Shown here in pieces: positions 48,150 through 61,500 of a stretch of 64,000 nt of DNA (positions are counted from its first letter, which is position 1; each line of letters opens with the position of its first letter). The position numbers were made by a program, and so were the translations under genes. This DNA comes from Oreocharis arfaki (Eukaryota > Chordata > Aves > Passeriformes > Paramythiidae). Below the pieces are notes generated by a model, which made no database searches, was not told the DNA's origin, and was given only the letters and a program-made list of their open reading frames with translations. The stretch lies in assembly GCA_013398015.1 (NCBI GenBank), contig VZRR01006730.1:1446054-1510053 (forward strand), written 5' to 3'.

Positions 48150-48560
48150 GTGAATATTTCTCGATGCTTGAGATTAAAGTGTTCCAAATGAGCATTTTAT
48201 TTGGTTCTAATGAGGCTGCTTCAGAATGTTAATTTCCCATTCACTGGACTCTTCAAAGAGCTCAGCATGGCTGCAGAGTGCTGAAGACATACCTCAAGCT
48301 GCTGCAAAATTAACTTAGGAATTATAAAAGCAGTAAGTGCATGATTACTATTTTTCTTAATACATAAAAGAAGGAGATGTGTAATTGACAGTTTAACAAG
48401 CTGGCAGGAGCAAATTAAAACTTAACGTGATTATGAAATGACAATTACTGTTAGTAATTAATTGGTATCACCTTTCTGTAGCCCCGTTCAGTACTCTTAG
48501 TGCAAAGCTTTATCAGTGAGAGAATAATTAGGTAATTAGGTGAAAAATTGGGAGAGTGTG
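48150..48560. promoter_or_regulatory. candidate conserved non-coding element
   Basis: Non-repetitive, CpG-poor sequence with clustered homeodomain cores: TTAATTT, GTAATTGACAG, GACAATTACTG, AGTAATTAATTGG and AATAATTAGGTAATTAGG. Stops occur in all frames. Its texture is enhancer-like, but conservation is untested. Confidence 0.17.
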
Positions 48561-48939
48561 AGCTTAAAAAATGCTGTAAAATTTTTCTTTCTTTTCTGTG
48601 GGATCTATGCAATTTGAGATTGTTAGAAGCAGTACTTGCACCCCATAAATATTCATCCAAAAGGACTAAAGAGCTTTGGAACCACATGACATTGCAGATA
48701 TTCCTGTATCCATGATAAAGTGAACTACATTTGTACTAAACTGGGGAAGATTGGTAAGACAGTATTCCTTAATTGCAGTTCTTCATAAAAAGTAGTGCAG
48801 ATAGTGGTGTAAACACTTCAAATCACAGAAATATATTTCAGGTTTGCAAAGGATAGGAAACTACTGAAGCTGACATGATGTCTTTCCTGATTTTTAATTA
48901 CTATGACTATTCAGAAAGTCTTTACGTGCCATGCGCAGC

Positions 48940-48970
48940 ACTTCTAGCAGAGAATTTCTCTGCTAGAAGT
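48940..48970. repeat. perfect palindrome, 15-bp arms, 1-nt centre
   Basis: ACTTCTAGCAGAGAA (48940-48954) is followed after a single T by its exact complement TTCTCTGCTAGAAGT (48956-48970). It is the longest perfect palindrome I found in the window. Such a sequence can extrude a cruciform or fold as a tight RNA hairpin, although a 1-nt loop would open several pairs. Confidence 0.95.
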
Positions 48971-49083
48971 AGAGGACCATAGTGGGACGATATCTTGGTA
49001 AAGGCAAGTGTATTATCTTGAATAATCTTTGTTCTTTGGAATCCCAAACCTCACCAGACTGGACCACATGATTTAGATTTTTA

Positions 49084-49705
49084 TGTCACGGTTTAACCCC
49101 TGGTGGCAACTAAGCCCCACTCAGTGTCAACTGGAGCAACTTAGCCCCACTAAGCAGTCACTCAGTCACTCACTCCCAGTGGGGTGGGGCGAGAGAACCA
49201 GAAAAGCAAAAGTGAGGAAACTGGTGGGCCGAAATAGAGACAGTTCAAGAGGTAAAGCAAGAGCTACACATGCAAGCAGAGGAAATTGGTTAATTAATTC
49301 ACTGTTTCCCGTGGGCAGGCAGGTGTTCAACCATGCCCTGGAGAGCAGGGCTCCATCAGGTGCAGTGGTTACTGGGGAGAACAAACATCATCACTCCAAA
49401 CATGCCCCCCTTCCTTCTTCTTCTCACAGCTTTGTATGCTGAGCATGTTGCCACACAGCCAGTAATATCCCCTTGGTCAGCTGGGATTAGCTGTCCCAGC
49501 TGTTTCCCCTCCCAAGTCTCTGTGCACCCCCAAGCCTGCTTGCTGGTGAGTGGGGTGAGAAGCAGAAAAGCTCTTTACTCTGTGTGAGCGGTGCTCAGCA
49601 GTAACAAAAAACATCCCTTTGTTGTCACTCAGTGTTTCCAGCACATACAGAGCCATTCCAGATACTGTGAAGAGCATTAACTCTACCCCAACCAAAACCA
49701 GCACA
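49084..49705 (-). mobile_element. avian endogenous retrovirus solo LTR, minus orientation
   Basis: A 622-bp block begins TGTCACGGTTTAACC and ends AACCAAAACCAGCACA, matching from memory a common bird LTR family at both termini and in interior blocks: GGCAACTAAGC, AATATCCCCTTGGTCAGCTG, CCCCAAGCCTGC and GAGAAGCAGAAAAG. The minus strand is sense in that family, where a TATA box lies near the AGC-ATG region. Here the box has decayed to ATACAAA (49431-49437). I see no primer binding site, polypurine tract or internal retroviral sequence on either side, so it is a solo LTR left by recombination. The five flanking bases (tttta / gaagg) do not match, so the target duplication has decayed or the ends are trimmed. 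Confidence 0.85.
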
Positions 49706-52700
49706 GAAGGCAACTAGTCAAGTGTGACCTACACCCATCTTCTGCCTTTCCCCTGCATGAGTCTGAAACAGTGTGATTTGAACTAATTCGCCAGAGACCA
49801 GACAGCAGTGCCCTTCCCTAAAGTGAGTTTCAGATTTCTTTGTTTTCTCAGCTGTCTGACAGAAACTGAACAGAGAGTTCCAGCAGATCAACTTTCCTGC
49901 ATTCACTATATGATAAGCAAGCAATAGAGTGGCTGTATAGGCTACCTCAGGAACATCTGTGTGCTGTAGTTAAACGGTCAGAGGCCTATTTCCCATTTTT
50001 GATCTACCCACCCTCCCAAGAAACACCAGTGGAGTCCTCATCCATCTTGAAGAATCCCCTGAAGGAGGCACAGTTCCTTACAGTAGCAGCCAGAAGCCAT
50101 TAGCAACAGCAGCAGTACAAGGAAAAGGATTAAAACTGCTTCCAGCCACCTCCAGTGCTGCTTTCGTAAAGACACCAGGGTTCTCCAAAAGTAGAGTCAT
50201 ACATTGCAGGCAGAGCAGCTTCTCCCTTTAACTGCTGCATAAACATATGTCAGCATGTGTGGGACTTAAGAGCTGTGTTTCGGGTTTGGAACAGAGGAGA
50301 CTGCAAATGGGCACAGATGTTCACATGAAGTGGGTAATGCTAACTCCAAACATTAAAATAAAATAAGTTCTTAAAAACAGAACAAATTTTCAAGATTTTT
50401 TTCCTCTGCATGTCCCTTTTCATGGACAAGAAGCTTATCTTTTCTTTCATTGTTTCTTCTTTTAACATCAAAATTTGGATTCTATAATATTGATTTACCT
50501 TCAGAATCTAGGGCTTTGAGTAAGGTATAAAAAATTCAGCATGTGGAATTGTTATTATGAGCTGACCCCAGCCAGCAACTAAGCAGATTGGTCATTCCTA
50601 ACACTTTACACAATTAAGATAGAAAATTACAGTTATCTATCTGGACAAAGATCTTTTTGAATTTGATATATGAAGTAACAAGTAGAACTGTTACTACAGA
50701 AAAACAGTGTTGAAATGTCATAAGCTACAAATAAAGAAACAAAAGTAAAGATTTTTGGTTAAGATATCACAAAGAACTTACCTTAACCATGGCTATTTAC
50801 CAGCAGTCTTGTTATTTTTAACAATAAGGGAAGCTGAAATGTGATAGGAACTTTTCGAAATGGACAATTTCTAGGAGCACATGATCCAGATCTTCCATGC
50901 TGCACAGAGCAATACAAACATTGGGGATGGAGAAAGAAGAATGTAGGGCTGATAAATCCCACTTTCTCCTTCTTGCATAAAGGGGGTGCTAATAATTCTG
51001 CTTTCTGGTGCTCAGGTGATGCAACAGAAATAATTTATCCATGTGCTCTGTTAGTTTCCAACAAATTACACAGAGAACTTCCCTTTTTTTATTTTTGGAT
51101 ACCAAGAGAAGTATGTATTTGTTGATTTTTTGTGTCTGGTACGTACTTGGTTTGCTTACACAGAGGATGTACGGAAGGTGTGCAATGACATACTTATGGC
51201 TATGTGTAGTCAAAGAGCAGCACTGAGCTAATTGTCAGCTGAGATGATAGTTTGGGAAAAGAGGCAGTGATAAGGGCCAGGTAAATATGATTTGTACAGC
51301 AGAAGGCTCTGTCAGGAAGGCACTGATCAGGAGGTGAAGTTCATAGCCTGGAAACACAGATTAACTGCACTCAGAAAGGCATGTCTGACTGCAGTCTTAT
51401 TCTCAGGAAGTTCTTGACAAGCACTACTGTTCCACTTTGCTTTGGAATCTTCCTCCTATGTGTGATTCCTTCCCCATCCACTAAGCCTTTATGCCATCTC
51501 TCTCTGACAGACAGCCTAGATACAGCTGCCACCAAAACCCAGGTGACAAATTACCTGATGTTTGTACAGAGTTGTCTAAAGCACCTCTAAAGCTGGTATA
51601 AAAGTGTTTAGTAAATCACTTCTGAGATTTGTAGCACATCTTGCTTCTTTCTGAGTTTCGTTTGGAAAGTATAAAGAAACTGTCTTTAACAAAATTTGAC
51701 ATGTGAAATCTTCTAATCTTTGCAGAACGAGTGGTGACAGCCAGAACATAACACATCTCTTGGAGTTCAAAGTATCTGCACTACAATTAATTACTTACTG
51801 TGCTGTTCATTTTGCAAGAACTTCATCTCAGTAATTGTACAGGGGGAGGAAAAGATGTAACTTGCTGCTGCTGACTGTATTTGCTTGTGTCTAGTCTGCA
51901 AAACTGAGTCTGTCACTTTCTGAATCTGGTTTGGTTTATTTTGTGCAGAGCTTTTTCTTCAATATCTGCTTTTCTCAGCAAGGGAGCACCATGTTTTTCA
52001 CCCTGTGTTCTTAAGTCAAAGGTCTTGAATTAAGGTCTCTTCAAAGTTCAGCAGTTCCATTGCCTTTCTGAATAATTCTGTTACCAGGGTACAGAGAGAT
52101 TTTTGATGGTTACCAATCTGGGACCTAATTGGCTCTTCAGTTTTAGAATGCAACTCATATTACATCAATAATAAAAGGATATTTACATTTGCATAATACT
52201 TACAATCCTAGAGGAGCCTTTTTCATGTCAGTAGATGTAGGACAATGGCTTGACCCAAGGAAAGACGTAATCAAAGATATGTCTCTTGCTAAAAAAAAAA
52301 AAACCCACCTGGATCATAAGGACAAATCATAATTCTTAACCTTGTAGTTTTCTCTTTTGACTGTATGAACCCTGAATTACTATTTGTACTATCACAGCTC
52401 TGAGAGGAATAGCAGAGAGGGCTCTTGGCCCTCATGGTAACTGGCAAACCCTCCCCCACATTGGGAAGTCCATCAAAATCTCCCACTGCATGCACAAGTA
52501 CTTTAACGACATTGATGCTATATAGAAGGCAGGTATTACCTCTTCTGTTTGTATTTTAAAAAGAAGTTGCTACTGTGTTTGGTGAAAGGAAGAGTTCCGG
52601 CATGTTGTTGTGCTCTGGATCTAATACCACAGTATGATACCAAAGGATGGAGGAATAAAAACGTTTGACCAGCTGCTCTTGCTGGGGCACTCCAGGACAT

Positions 52701-53114
52701 GTGTAGACACACAGATTTCTAAGTGCTTGGGAAACTTTAAGCTTAAACAAGGAGATAGCTAGTTACTTTAATGCCTCTAAGCTTGAACAGCAGCTATCTG
52801 TGAGTACTCTGGATTTTCGCTTTAGATTTAGGAGCCTCGCTTCTATGTCAAGTCTTGCCTCAGGCACCGAAGTCCTGAGCTGGAGCTATCCCCAGAACCC
52901 CAGCTGGTACACATCAGTAGAGATCAGTTATACTCAGGAGCATCACAGCACATGATCCCACTTGCTGCAGCCAGAAATAATTTCACTTGCTGTTGAAATG
53001 AGCTGCTCTAAAACAAGCAGATGAAGAAGATGCCTAAGACATGGTCTTTATGGTGACATTTAGATACAGGATTTAGATAGAGATTCTTTCCTAAGTGCAC
53101 CCAAATGTGCACTT
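49706..53114. other. single-copy non-coding DNA
   Basis: No gene or repeat family is recognised. Open frames up to 94 codons at 50841-51125 have no recognisable features. A 12-base A-run is near 52290. Confidence 0.5.
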
Positions 53115-53740
53115 GCACCGCAGAAAGCCAGCTGTATTCTGGGCTGCACCAAAAGCAGTGTGGCCACCAGGTCAAGGGAGACGATTCTGCCCCTTTACAC
53201 TCTGCTCTTACGAGACTCCACCTGGAGTGCTGCGTCCAGCTCTGGGGCCCCAACATAAGAGAGACATGGACATCTTGGAGCAGATGCAGAAGAGTGCCAC
53301 AAAGATGATCAGAGGGGTGGAACACCTCTCCTATGGAGCTGGGCTGAGAGAGTTGGGGTTGTTCAGCCTGGAAAAGAGAAGGCTCTGGGGAGACCTTTCT
53401 TGCATCCTTCCAGTACTTAAAGCTGGCTTTTAAGAAACACTTTTTAGCAGGGCCTGTTTTGATAGGACAAGAGGTGATTGGGGTTTTTTTTCTAAAAAGA
53501 GGGTAGATTTAGACTAGGCATAAGGAAGAAATTCTTTACTGTGAGGGTGGTGAGGCACTGGAATAGGTTGCCCACAGAAGTTGTGGATACCACATCCCTA
53601 GAAGTGTTCAAGGCCAGGCTGGATGAAGCTCTGAGCAACCTGGTCTTGTGGAAGGTGTCCCTGCCTATAGTAGGCGGGTTGGAACTGGATCACCTTTCGG
53701 GCGCCTTCAAACCCAAATGTTCTATGAGCCTGTGACTGTA
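53115..53740 (+). mobile_element. CR1 LINE fragment, plus orientation
   Basis: This is the longest CR1 remnant in the window, about 625 bp of the ORF2 3' part plus the end of the element. Family blocks run in order: AGCTGTATTCTGGGCTGCA, CACCTGGAGTGCTGCGTCCAGCT, GAGCAGATGCAGAAG, GTTGTTCAGCCTGGA, AAGGAAGAAATTCTTTACTG, GGCACTGGAATAGGTTGCC and GAAGGTGTCCCTGCC. The conserved H-W-N-R-L-P stretch is encoded at about 53554-53571. The frame is broken between 53430 and 53540 by indels and a T-run at 53483-53490. The tail decays to ATGTTCTATGAGCC with no intact octamer repeats. It lacks coding capacity. Confidence 0.95.
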
Positions 53741-56700
53741 AGCCAGCTAAAATCCGAAATAGAATAGTGGTTGTTTCATGTCTTTGATTTTCGTAATTTA
53801 TCTTATTAGAACTTCTAAGTAGGTTCCAATGTTAACGAACAATTTTTACCCATAGTAACTCTTGTGTCCATCCTTCTTACCTTGGCTTCTCATATTTACC
53901 TTTATATTCCTGTATCTGTAATGAGTTTAGCACAGAAATCTTAAGCTTGTGGTGGCAGCACCTGTAAAAAAGTGTCAGAATGGATCAAAAGGAATGGAGT
54001 AGTATACTAAGGGAAGGTTCTTTGTGCCTCTTATATTTCCTCTTCCTCCTGAAAGAATCCAATCTAAGGCACGGACATGCATCTCTTCAGGTGCCTGTGA
54101 TGCACTTGCTGTGAGAGTTCAATTCTTCTGGGCTGACCACCAAGCACTTCCACCCGCAGGAACTTTTATTGAGAAATTAAAGTGATATGAATTCTGTTTT
54201 ATTTCTCTTTCTGGAATGGCATCAAGTGACTTCATATTTCACAGAGTCTATCCAAACTTTTTAGTCCTTTAAGAAGCCCTTCTTGGATGACAGCCCAGGA
54301 TAGCACTATTTTCCAGGGCCAAGAAATAAAGCTTGAATAATTTAAAGGGTGAAATATAGAAAGAAAGTGCTCACATTCTGCACTATAAATACAAAAAATA
54401 TTATCCGGCTTTCAGCCAAATGCCATGGTACACTAGAAATGCTTATGCCACATATGCATAATAATTCTTGTTAATGCTAAATGGAACTGTTGTTACTGAT
54501 CATATTTGGTTTGGAAGAGATCAGCAGTGAGTAACTGTGCTCTGTAAAATGCTCAGAGCTTGGTCTTATTCTGGAATTCAAACGATAGTTAGAGATTATC
54601 AGGTGGTGGTTTTTTGTGCGTGATTTTTTTTTTCCTTTGGAAAAAGCAGTTAGTTAAAAAAGCCAATTTCCTTTTATCAAGTATTTATCTTAGAACTCTT
54701 TTGGTTTATATGCACAGTTAAATATTCTCTAGCTCAGGGTAATTTCATATCCTGCTGCTAGAATATAGAGGCTAGGTTAGTTACATGGAAGATGAAGACC
54801 ATAGCCTCAAATATTTTGTAGTAATTGATGTGACTTATGCTCCATGCAGGTGCCATACCCACCACATTTTCTGAAATCTTACTCTTCTGGCAGCTTTCGA
54901 TAAAATGTTTTTCTAGCTCATTCTGCTGGTAGTGATTCCTCCCATCAAGAGGAAATTCTTCTGAACCCTTATCCTCTAGTTTTGCAGGGCCAGTTTCTGA
55001 TCTTGGATTGGAATAATTAGGTGTTGTGTGCCCAGTGATACAGAATGGGAAAGGCATTCCATCCAAGGTATTTGAGTGAAACTGGAATAGAAGTGTAACA
55101 AGTGTGCTTAAATGAAGTACAACGGTATGTATTTAAGGGCTAGGACAGAATTTACTGCTGTTAACTACAGTGTGTTGAATGACCGAGGAGAAGGAAGACA
55201 CTAGTTCAGCCTTTTCGTACTTCTACATGCTCTGTGACAATTTGTGTAGCCTGGGTCTCTATATCCCAAACTCCCTGCACCCTGAGCTGCAGTAAACACA
55301 ACAATAGTCTCACCAGGCTGAATCCTATCCCCAAATCCTCCATCCTTGCTCCCAGTTGCGGGCTTCCTGTGAATCTGACTTGTGCCATTTCTACACCATG
55401 GCATTCCTTGCACTCACAGGGCTCTTTTCTCACTGTTGGTGAATTCTGCACCCGAGTGTCTCAACAACATAACCTCAGTGGAACTGCCTCTTTGCCTGCA
55501 GTTTTTCCACCACCAGCAAGTGTTCCTTCTCTCCAAGGAAGATGAGTCTAATCTTGCTATGGTGCTGATACAGCCATATATTTACCCCTTTTCTTGTCAT
55601 CCTTGAAAATGAGCAGAAATAGGAATGAGAAAAAACCCCACACCTATCCTGTCAGAGGATTGCTGCCACCATGTCCATGGCTGTACTGCCTTTTTTAATC
55701 CCACTGGCCTTTTCTTCTTTTGTCCCCAGTGGCTCTACCTCAAGGCTGTGCTATGCCTATGGCCGCTAGAAAGGAGACAGCTTCTATAAGTAGTGAGAAG
55801 GGAAGGAAAGAGAAGAGGAAGAGATAAAAATGCATGATTTTTTTTATCTTCTTTTTTTCCATATTGACAGCCTCAGGTGTGGGGAATATTGCTCAGTTTG
55901 CTGGAAGATGGCTACTAGACAAATGAGGAGAAGGTAGACCTGATTTTTCTGAGGTATTAGGTCTGGTGTTTCCAGCAGAGGTAGGAAAGAACTAATACCA
56001 GTTTTCAAGGCTTTGCTCAACAGAGTACAGCCATGGTCCCCCACATTGAAAAGGGGTGATCCAGACTGGGAGAAGTGCAAGGAAGTAATTGTTGTGTGGT
56101 CGGGGAGGTGCCCGCGCTGTACGGGAGTATGGTAGGAGAATGCGTACACTGTGCAGTGCAGAGCTGTACAGAGAGCTGAGTAGCTGTGCTAGAGTTCTAA
56201 ATTTAAAAGCAATAGGATGGTGTCAGCACCTCCTTGCAGCCAACTTAGCTGTGTTGAGTGGCAGCACTAATTAGCACAGGAACACTGCTGCGCTAATGCA
56301 AATATGCAGGACTAAGCAAGTATGGGTGAGCTGAGCCAGGTGAATGCACGGCTCTGCTGCAAGCTATCCCTACTGCATGGCTTAGATCCTGAAAGAGCTT
56401 GGCTTGCATAGCCTACCTGTAGGGAGACACTGTAGGGAGAATCTTTTACTGCTCATAAATACTCAGGTGGGAAAACTTTAGAAAAGGAGAGAGATTAAGT
56501 GAGCTGAAGAGCAGGATTGGCACAATAACAAACTGGGAAGGATTTTTTTTTATTATTTATTTTTTTCTGTTAAAAGGTGATTACGGAGCTTCAGATGATG
56601 ATATTGGTGATTCTTTCAGAATTAGTATAAATGTAAGAATTTTAGGGGGAAAAAATTAAGAAATATTAAAGCGAAAGGACAGAACACTTCAGCAGTGTCA

Positions 56701-58538
56701 GTGGTTCTGTTCACTTTAAAGGTGCTTAATGAAGTCTGAAACAGCTGTGTCAGGTGCCCTGATAGAAGTCTGAATCTTGCTGTATCAAAGGTTTTGTTTC
56801 TATTCTCTCCCCCTCGCCACCTTTAAGTGGTTTTTAGTTCATCTAGTTCAACAGATAGGTTTCCTGAACAGAGCTGACAGCAGATTTTGACATTATGGTG
56901 GTTTCTGCAGTAAGCATCCAGTGTGAAACAGTCCTAAAATATGAATGCAGTGGTTCCCTATTTGTCTCTTTTGGAAGTAATGCTAATTAAAATTTTAACT
57001 TGAACATTTAATGGCTAATTGTTGAAAAAACGAATGGGGGAAAAATACTGTGTTTGAAACCCAGACAGGAAATAGCTCCAAGAAGGAAAATGAAAAGGGT
57101 GAGAAGTAGCAACAGTCAGGGAGAAGGAAAGAGGGGAAGGGGAAAGTGTAACACTGTTAATGGTCCAAAAGGCTATCTCATTTTCATCCTGAATGCTGTA
57201 GTAAGGCACTTAAGCTGTTAGAAATAACATGAACTTTCACAGTTAAACATCAGAAATAGAATGAAACTACACAGTTCTGCAAGAATGAGAGTAATTTACC
57301 TTTGTGTAGCCTGTTGAAGTCTCTTGACTTAGTTTTGTACCAAAAAGAAAGCAGAAAATAATTGAAATATTTAAAATCTGGGATCCTGTGTTGGCTGAGT
57401 TTGACACTGAGAGGGGGCATCCTCTGCTCTGTTTGAAAAGCTGGAGTTTGTTGCTCCTTTCCAAGTAGTTTTCCAGGGGAAATTGCCAAGATTCTGGCAT
57501 TTCACGTGACCTGAAGCCTTTAATTAGAGTCAGACATAAAGCTGAAAGGTGCCTTCAATCACCCAAGGTCATAAATGCCCAGAAGAAATACAGCCTTCAC
57601 TCCATGCACTGTGAGCCCTAGAGAAGATCTCATTTGTCGATACTGACAATCAGAAATAAAACAGTTCACTTGGTTTTTAAAATCCATACCCAAAAGCTTT
57701 TATGCATTGTAGCATTTAATGTGTGGCTATAAATTAGGTTGGAGAAGGGAAAGTGATCATTCATCTGAGATAAAATTTTCTACAGACTACCACGACCTCA
57801 TTTTGACACAGATTTGATTCAGTTTTCAAATTTTTGTGCAATGACAATCTGTTTCAGACACTGTGTAAACCAAGACTTGGTTATTATCTGCACATCAGTT
57901 CAGACATGGCAGAAGCCAGAAAAGACAAATTCTTTTATTAAAAAAAAAAAAAATTCTTACCTTCACAGTTATTGAATCTCTCTTTGAAAAACAGCATAAT
58001 CAAACAATTAGCTTTTCATAACCAAAGATAACTGTGAAGGAGCTAAATCACACACTTGATCTCTCTGCCAAAAGTAACAGCTGGAAAATAAGCTTTCTTC
58101 AGAACAGGGAAAATGAAATTTCAGAAATCATGCTACTTCCACCTTTTCTCCTCCTCCTTTTCCCCTTTGTCAAGAAAATAGGCAAAACAAGACTAGATCT
58201 AAAAAAAATGCAAGTATGGAGCTGATAGAAGCCTGCTTTAAAGCAGAACAGACACAAAGAAGAAACTCTAGGGTGTTATTATTCAAGTGTTATTTCTATA
58301 CTTCTTTCCCACGGGCAAGTTTGGGGTTTGTTTTTGGTTTTTGGTTTTTTTTTTCCCTCAGTAACAGTGGTTAAGTCTTTACCAAAAGCTTTGGTAAGAA
58401 TATCTATGAAAATCAAGGTGGAAGTGGTGGTATGTGGTTCTCTCTGAAGGTTTATAAATTGAATTAATAGGATCTCGGTCAATAAGCAGGTAAGAGTGAC
58501 TTGAAAGCTGCACATTACATCTAGGAGGGGAATGGATG
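53741..58538. other. single-copy non-coding DNA
   Basis: No gene is recognised. Short T- and A-rich runs occur near 56544-56570, 57939-57952 and 58320-58358. A 103-codon frame at 55234-55545 overlaps two minus-strand frames and has no recognised motif. Confidence 0.5.
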
Positions 58539-58562
58539 GCAGGTAAACAGTTGTTTACCTGC
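58539..58562. promoter_or_regulatory. 24-bp perfect palindrome with two forkhead sites
   Basis: GCAGGTAAACA at 58539-58549 is followed after GT by its exact complement TGTTTACCTGC at 58552-58562. Each arm contains GTAAACA, the forkhead consensus, plus CAGGTA, an E-box-like zinc-finger homeodomain (ZEB/Snail) core. The convergent pairing resembles inverted-repeat forkhead dimer sites, which is inference. Confidence 0.45.
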
Positions 58563-61500
58563 AGCTTGTCAAGAACTATTAGTGATCTTGTTAAAACTCT
58601 GTCCTTGGTGAGTCTGGCAGACCTCTGTAGGTGGGAAAATAACTAAATTAATTTAAAGTAGGTAGCTAGAAAATTAACATTCAGAACCTAGAAAATACTG
58701 AAGACGAAACCCAGATTACATAGCAGGTTACATGATCTGTGTTTTCCTCCAGGTAGCCTGTGTATGCGTGTTCTATTTTTCGAAGTGTGAAGGTGAAACA
58801 AACTGAGGCCTGTTTTACTATCAGGGTGAGTAAAAGACTGTATCCATATTATGCTTTCTGGATAATAAGGGCAAGAAAAAAGCTAAAAGTTCCCTGTCAG
58901 ACTGTGTTCATGGATTACCATCATCTAAAAAAACCCACAGTGGTTCACTTCCTCAAATATCCAAATTAATGTTTTCTGATCACTGAGTGCAATTCTGCTT
59001 CCCCAACAAATCAGGTCTTAGACAATTATGCCCTCAATACTTCACATAGATACTTTCCTGCAGTTTGATTAAATAGGCCACTCTCTTTCCGATAGGAAAA
59101 GGCTTAAAAACTGATTGTGAAAAGTTCCAGTAAAAGGCATTTGAAACCACTTGCAACTTTCTTCTCTTGTTTTCAATATATGATAATTTCCTTCTTGCTT
59201 GGAAAGACTGAATTGAAACGCATTCCATATTGTTTAGCAACAGACATTGTATGACAAGACTTTGTTCTCTTTCCCCATGAACAGAACAAATAGGAGGTGG
59301 TAAGGACTTTAATTTCACTGACTTTGTTCAGATAGCCCAGCCTTTTGAAATAATTTCGTTGTTTTGCATAAAAGGTCATTCAATCCTTTAATTCCTCCAC
59401 ACAGGAATAGGCTGTGGAGTTCTCACATTTTCTAAGTGTCACTTATAGTTGAAGAGAAGTAAAAATCAACTAGTTCCTTGGAAAAGACACTTCTGATTCC
59501 AGTGCTGATAAAGATGTGAAAGAATGACATGGCACTCATACTAGATCATCACATACCTGATCCATAAATCCCTGGGCCATTGTCTTGAGATGTAATTTGG
59601 AACAACACCAATACCCTGAAGCATGGAACCAACTCGTTTTAATCGATATTTTTCTGTTGAGGTGCATCCTGTAGCTTTATGTACAAATGCATTATGAGAT
59701 GAGGAAGTGCTTCTCACGGCAGAAAATAATTTCTAGATCAAGAACATGCTACATTTCTGTACCAGAAATGGTATTCTGGGTAACCTGCATCTCCAGATTA
59801 CTTTAGCTAATATGACTATGGAAGAATGTGAAATTGTGAAATGAGGACTGAATTAAACATGCATAGACACACTTATACTGGTTTGAGGATTATTACAGGA
59901 CTGAGAAAGTCCTAGTCCCTAGGAGACTTGTCATTAAATTACCCCAGCTTTACAGTATGTAGCTGCCTCCAGCCTGCCTTGTTCCACAGAAACTGTGTCA
60001 TCGTCTTCTGACTTAAAGTCTTTAAGAGGTGTTGAGGTTAATGCAAGATAACAAAGGCAAGAATGAGCAAAAGCCATACAAAACCTTGTGGACTACACAG
60101 TATCTGTTTTCTCACTTTCCTGTCTTCTCCCTATGTGTTTTGTAAGCTCCTACGACTTTTTAATTCTCTTCTTCTGTGATTCCTCTCTTGTTTGAAAGCT
60201 TCTCTGTATCCCTGGCTTGACTTGTCTCCAGAACGGTGTGTGCCTGGGGACTCAGTACAGTGCCATAAAACTCTTATATGTTTGCTCCATTTCTGGTAGC
60301 AGTTATATACTTGCAGCAACATGATTTTTACATCGATAAGTCAAGCTTGAGGTGAATAAAAGGCAGACTTGGATTAAGAAAAAGCCAACAATAGAACATC
60401 TTGGCAGGAAAAAAGGTAACAGCCTGCCTATGCAACAGGCAGCCGACTCGAAATACTTTCTTTGACTCAAAATCACTTAAATCACTATATCCTGATGATA
60501 CTACACGTGCAGAACTGATGGTTACCTATTTTTTATTTTAAAAAATTTTCTGCCTCTTCAGAAGCAATGAGTGGAAACCAGCAATACACAGTGTAATAAT
60601 TGGAGAAGTGTGTGACATCAAGTACAGTCCACATTAATAGGCAATATGAATTACATGAGTCTTGTGTCTTTTGTGGGAAGCCTTGTGCAGGACATTCCTG
60701 GCTTTACACAGTATTGCCCAGTCTAGCTGTGTCTCAGTTCCTCCTCAAGCTCCAAGCCCGTTCACCCCAGACACAGAAGAAGGAAGTGCCGAAGCTGGAA
60801 AGAGATTGTCCTCCTTTCCTTTCTTGCTGGCAGCATTGCCCTTCCTACCTAAGCAGGTGCTGGCATAGCTGTGATGTGTTTGGGGCCCATGGGCCTGGGA
60901 GGGAAATGCAATAGGTGTGCACCAGCTTAGACACAGAAAACTGAGGGCAAAGGAGTGCTGTAGTGAAGGGTCACTGCACACTTCCCTCGTGTCTTTGTGC
61001 TTTTACCATTTCCATGCCAATTCCCATTGTGCTTTGCAGCAGAGAAGCTATTAGGCCAAGGGGAATTTCGATCTGATGCTCTATGACCATTCTTGAATAA
61101 CAACTTATATACAGGGCAGCACAAGAGGTGCCTGAATTCAGTCATGCCAAATACATAACAGTAGATCTTGATCTAGAAGTAAGGAATTGTGATATTCTGC
61201 CTTGAGACATGTAAAACCAGAAGGTGTAACACCTGTGCTGGCACATTCAGGGTCATCACATAAGAAAGAGAGGTGTTACTAGCCCCTTTGTGATGTTATT
61301 TTGTCTCCCCAGCCTGGCTGTGACCTGTGCCTGTGTAATGTTGAGATGCTGAAGGTGAGTCAGAGCAGAGCTCACTGTAGTGTCCAGATGTGCAGTGCGT
61401 GTACAGTCTCTGTTTGTGGTTCTTTGCTGCCTGTAACTCATATTAGCTCATAGTTGCTGTAATTGCTACAGAATCAGATGTGCCATAAGTGACTTCAGAG

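Larger units (their letters stand above)
45252..48939. other. single-copy non-coding DNA with A-rich tract
   Basis: No gene is seen. The main structure is a 140-bp low-complexity A/C-rich tract at about 46850-46990 (CAAAA, ACAACAACAAC and CCAAAC words). An AT-rich segment with many TAATTA/TAATTG cores lies at 48150-48560. A reported 87-codon lysine-rich frame across the A-rich tract is an artefact of composition. Confidence 0.5.
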
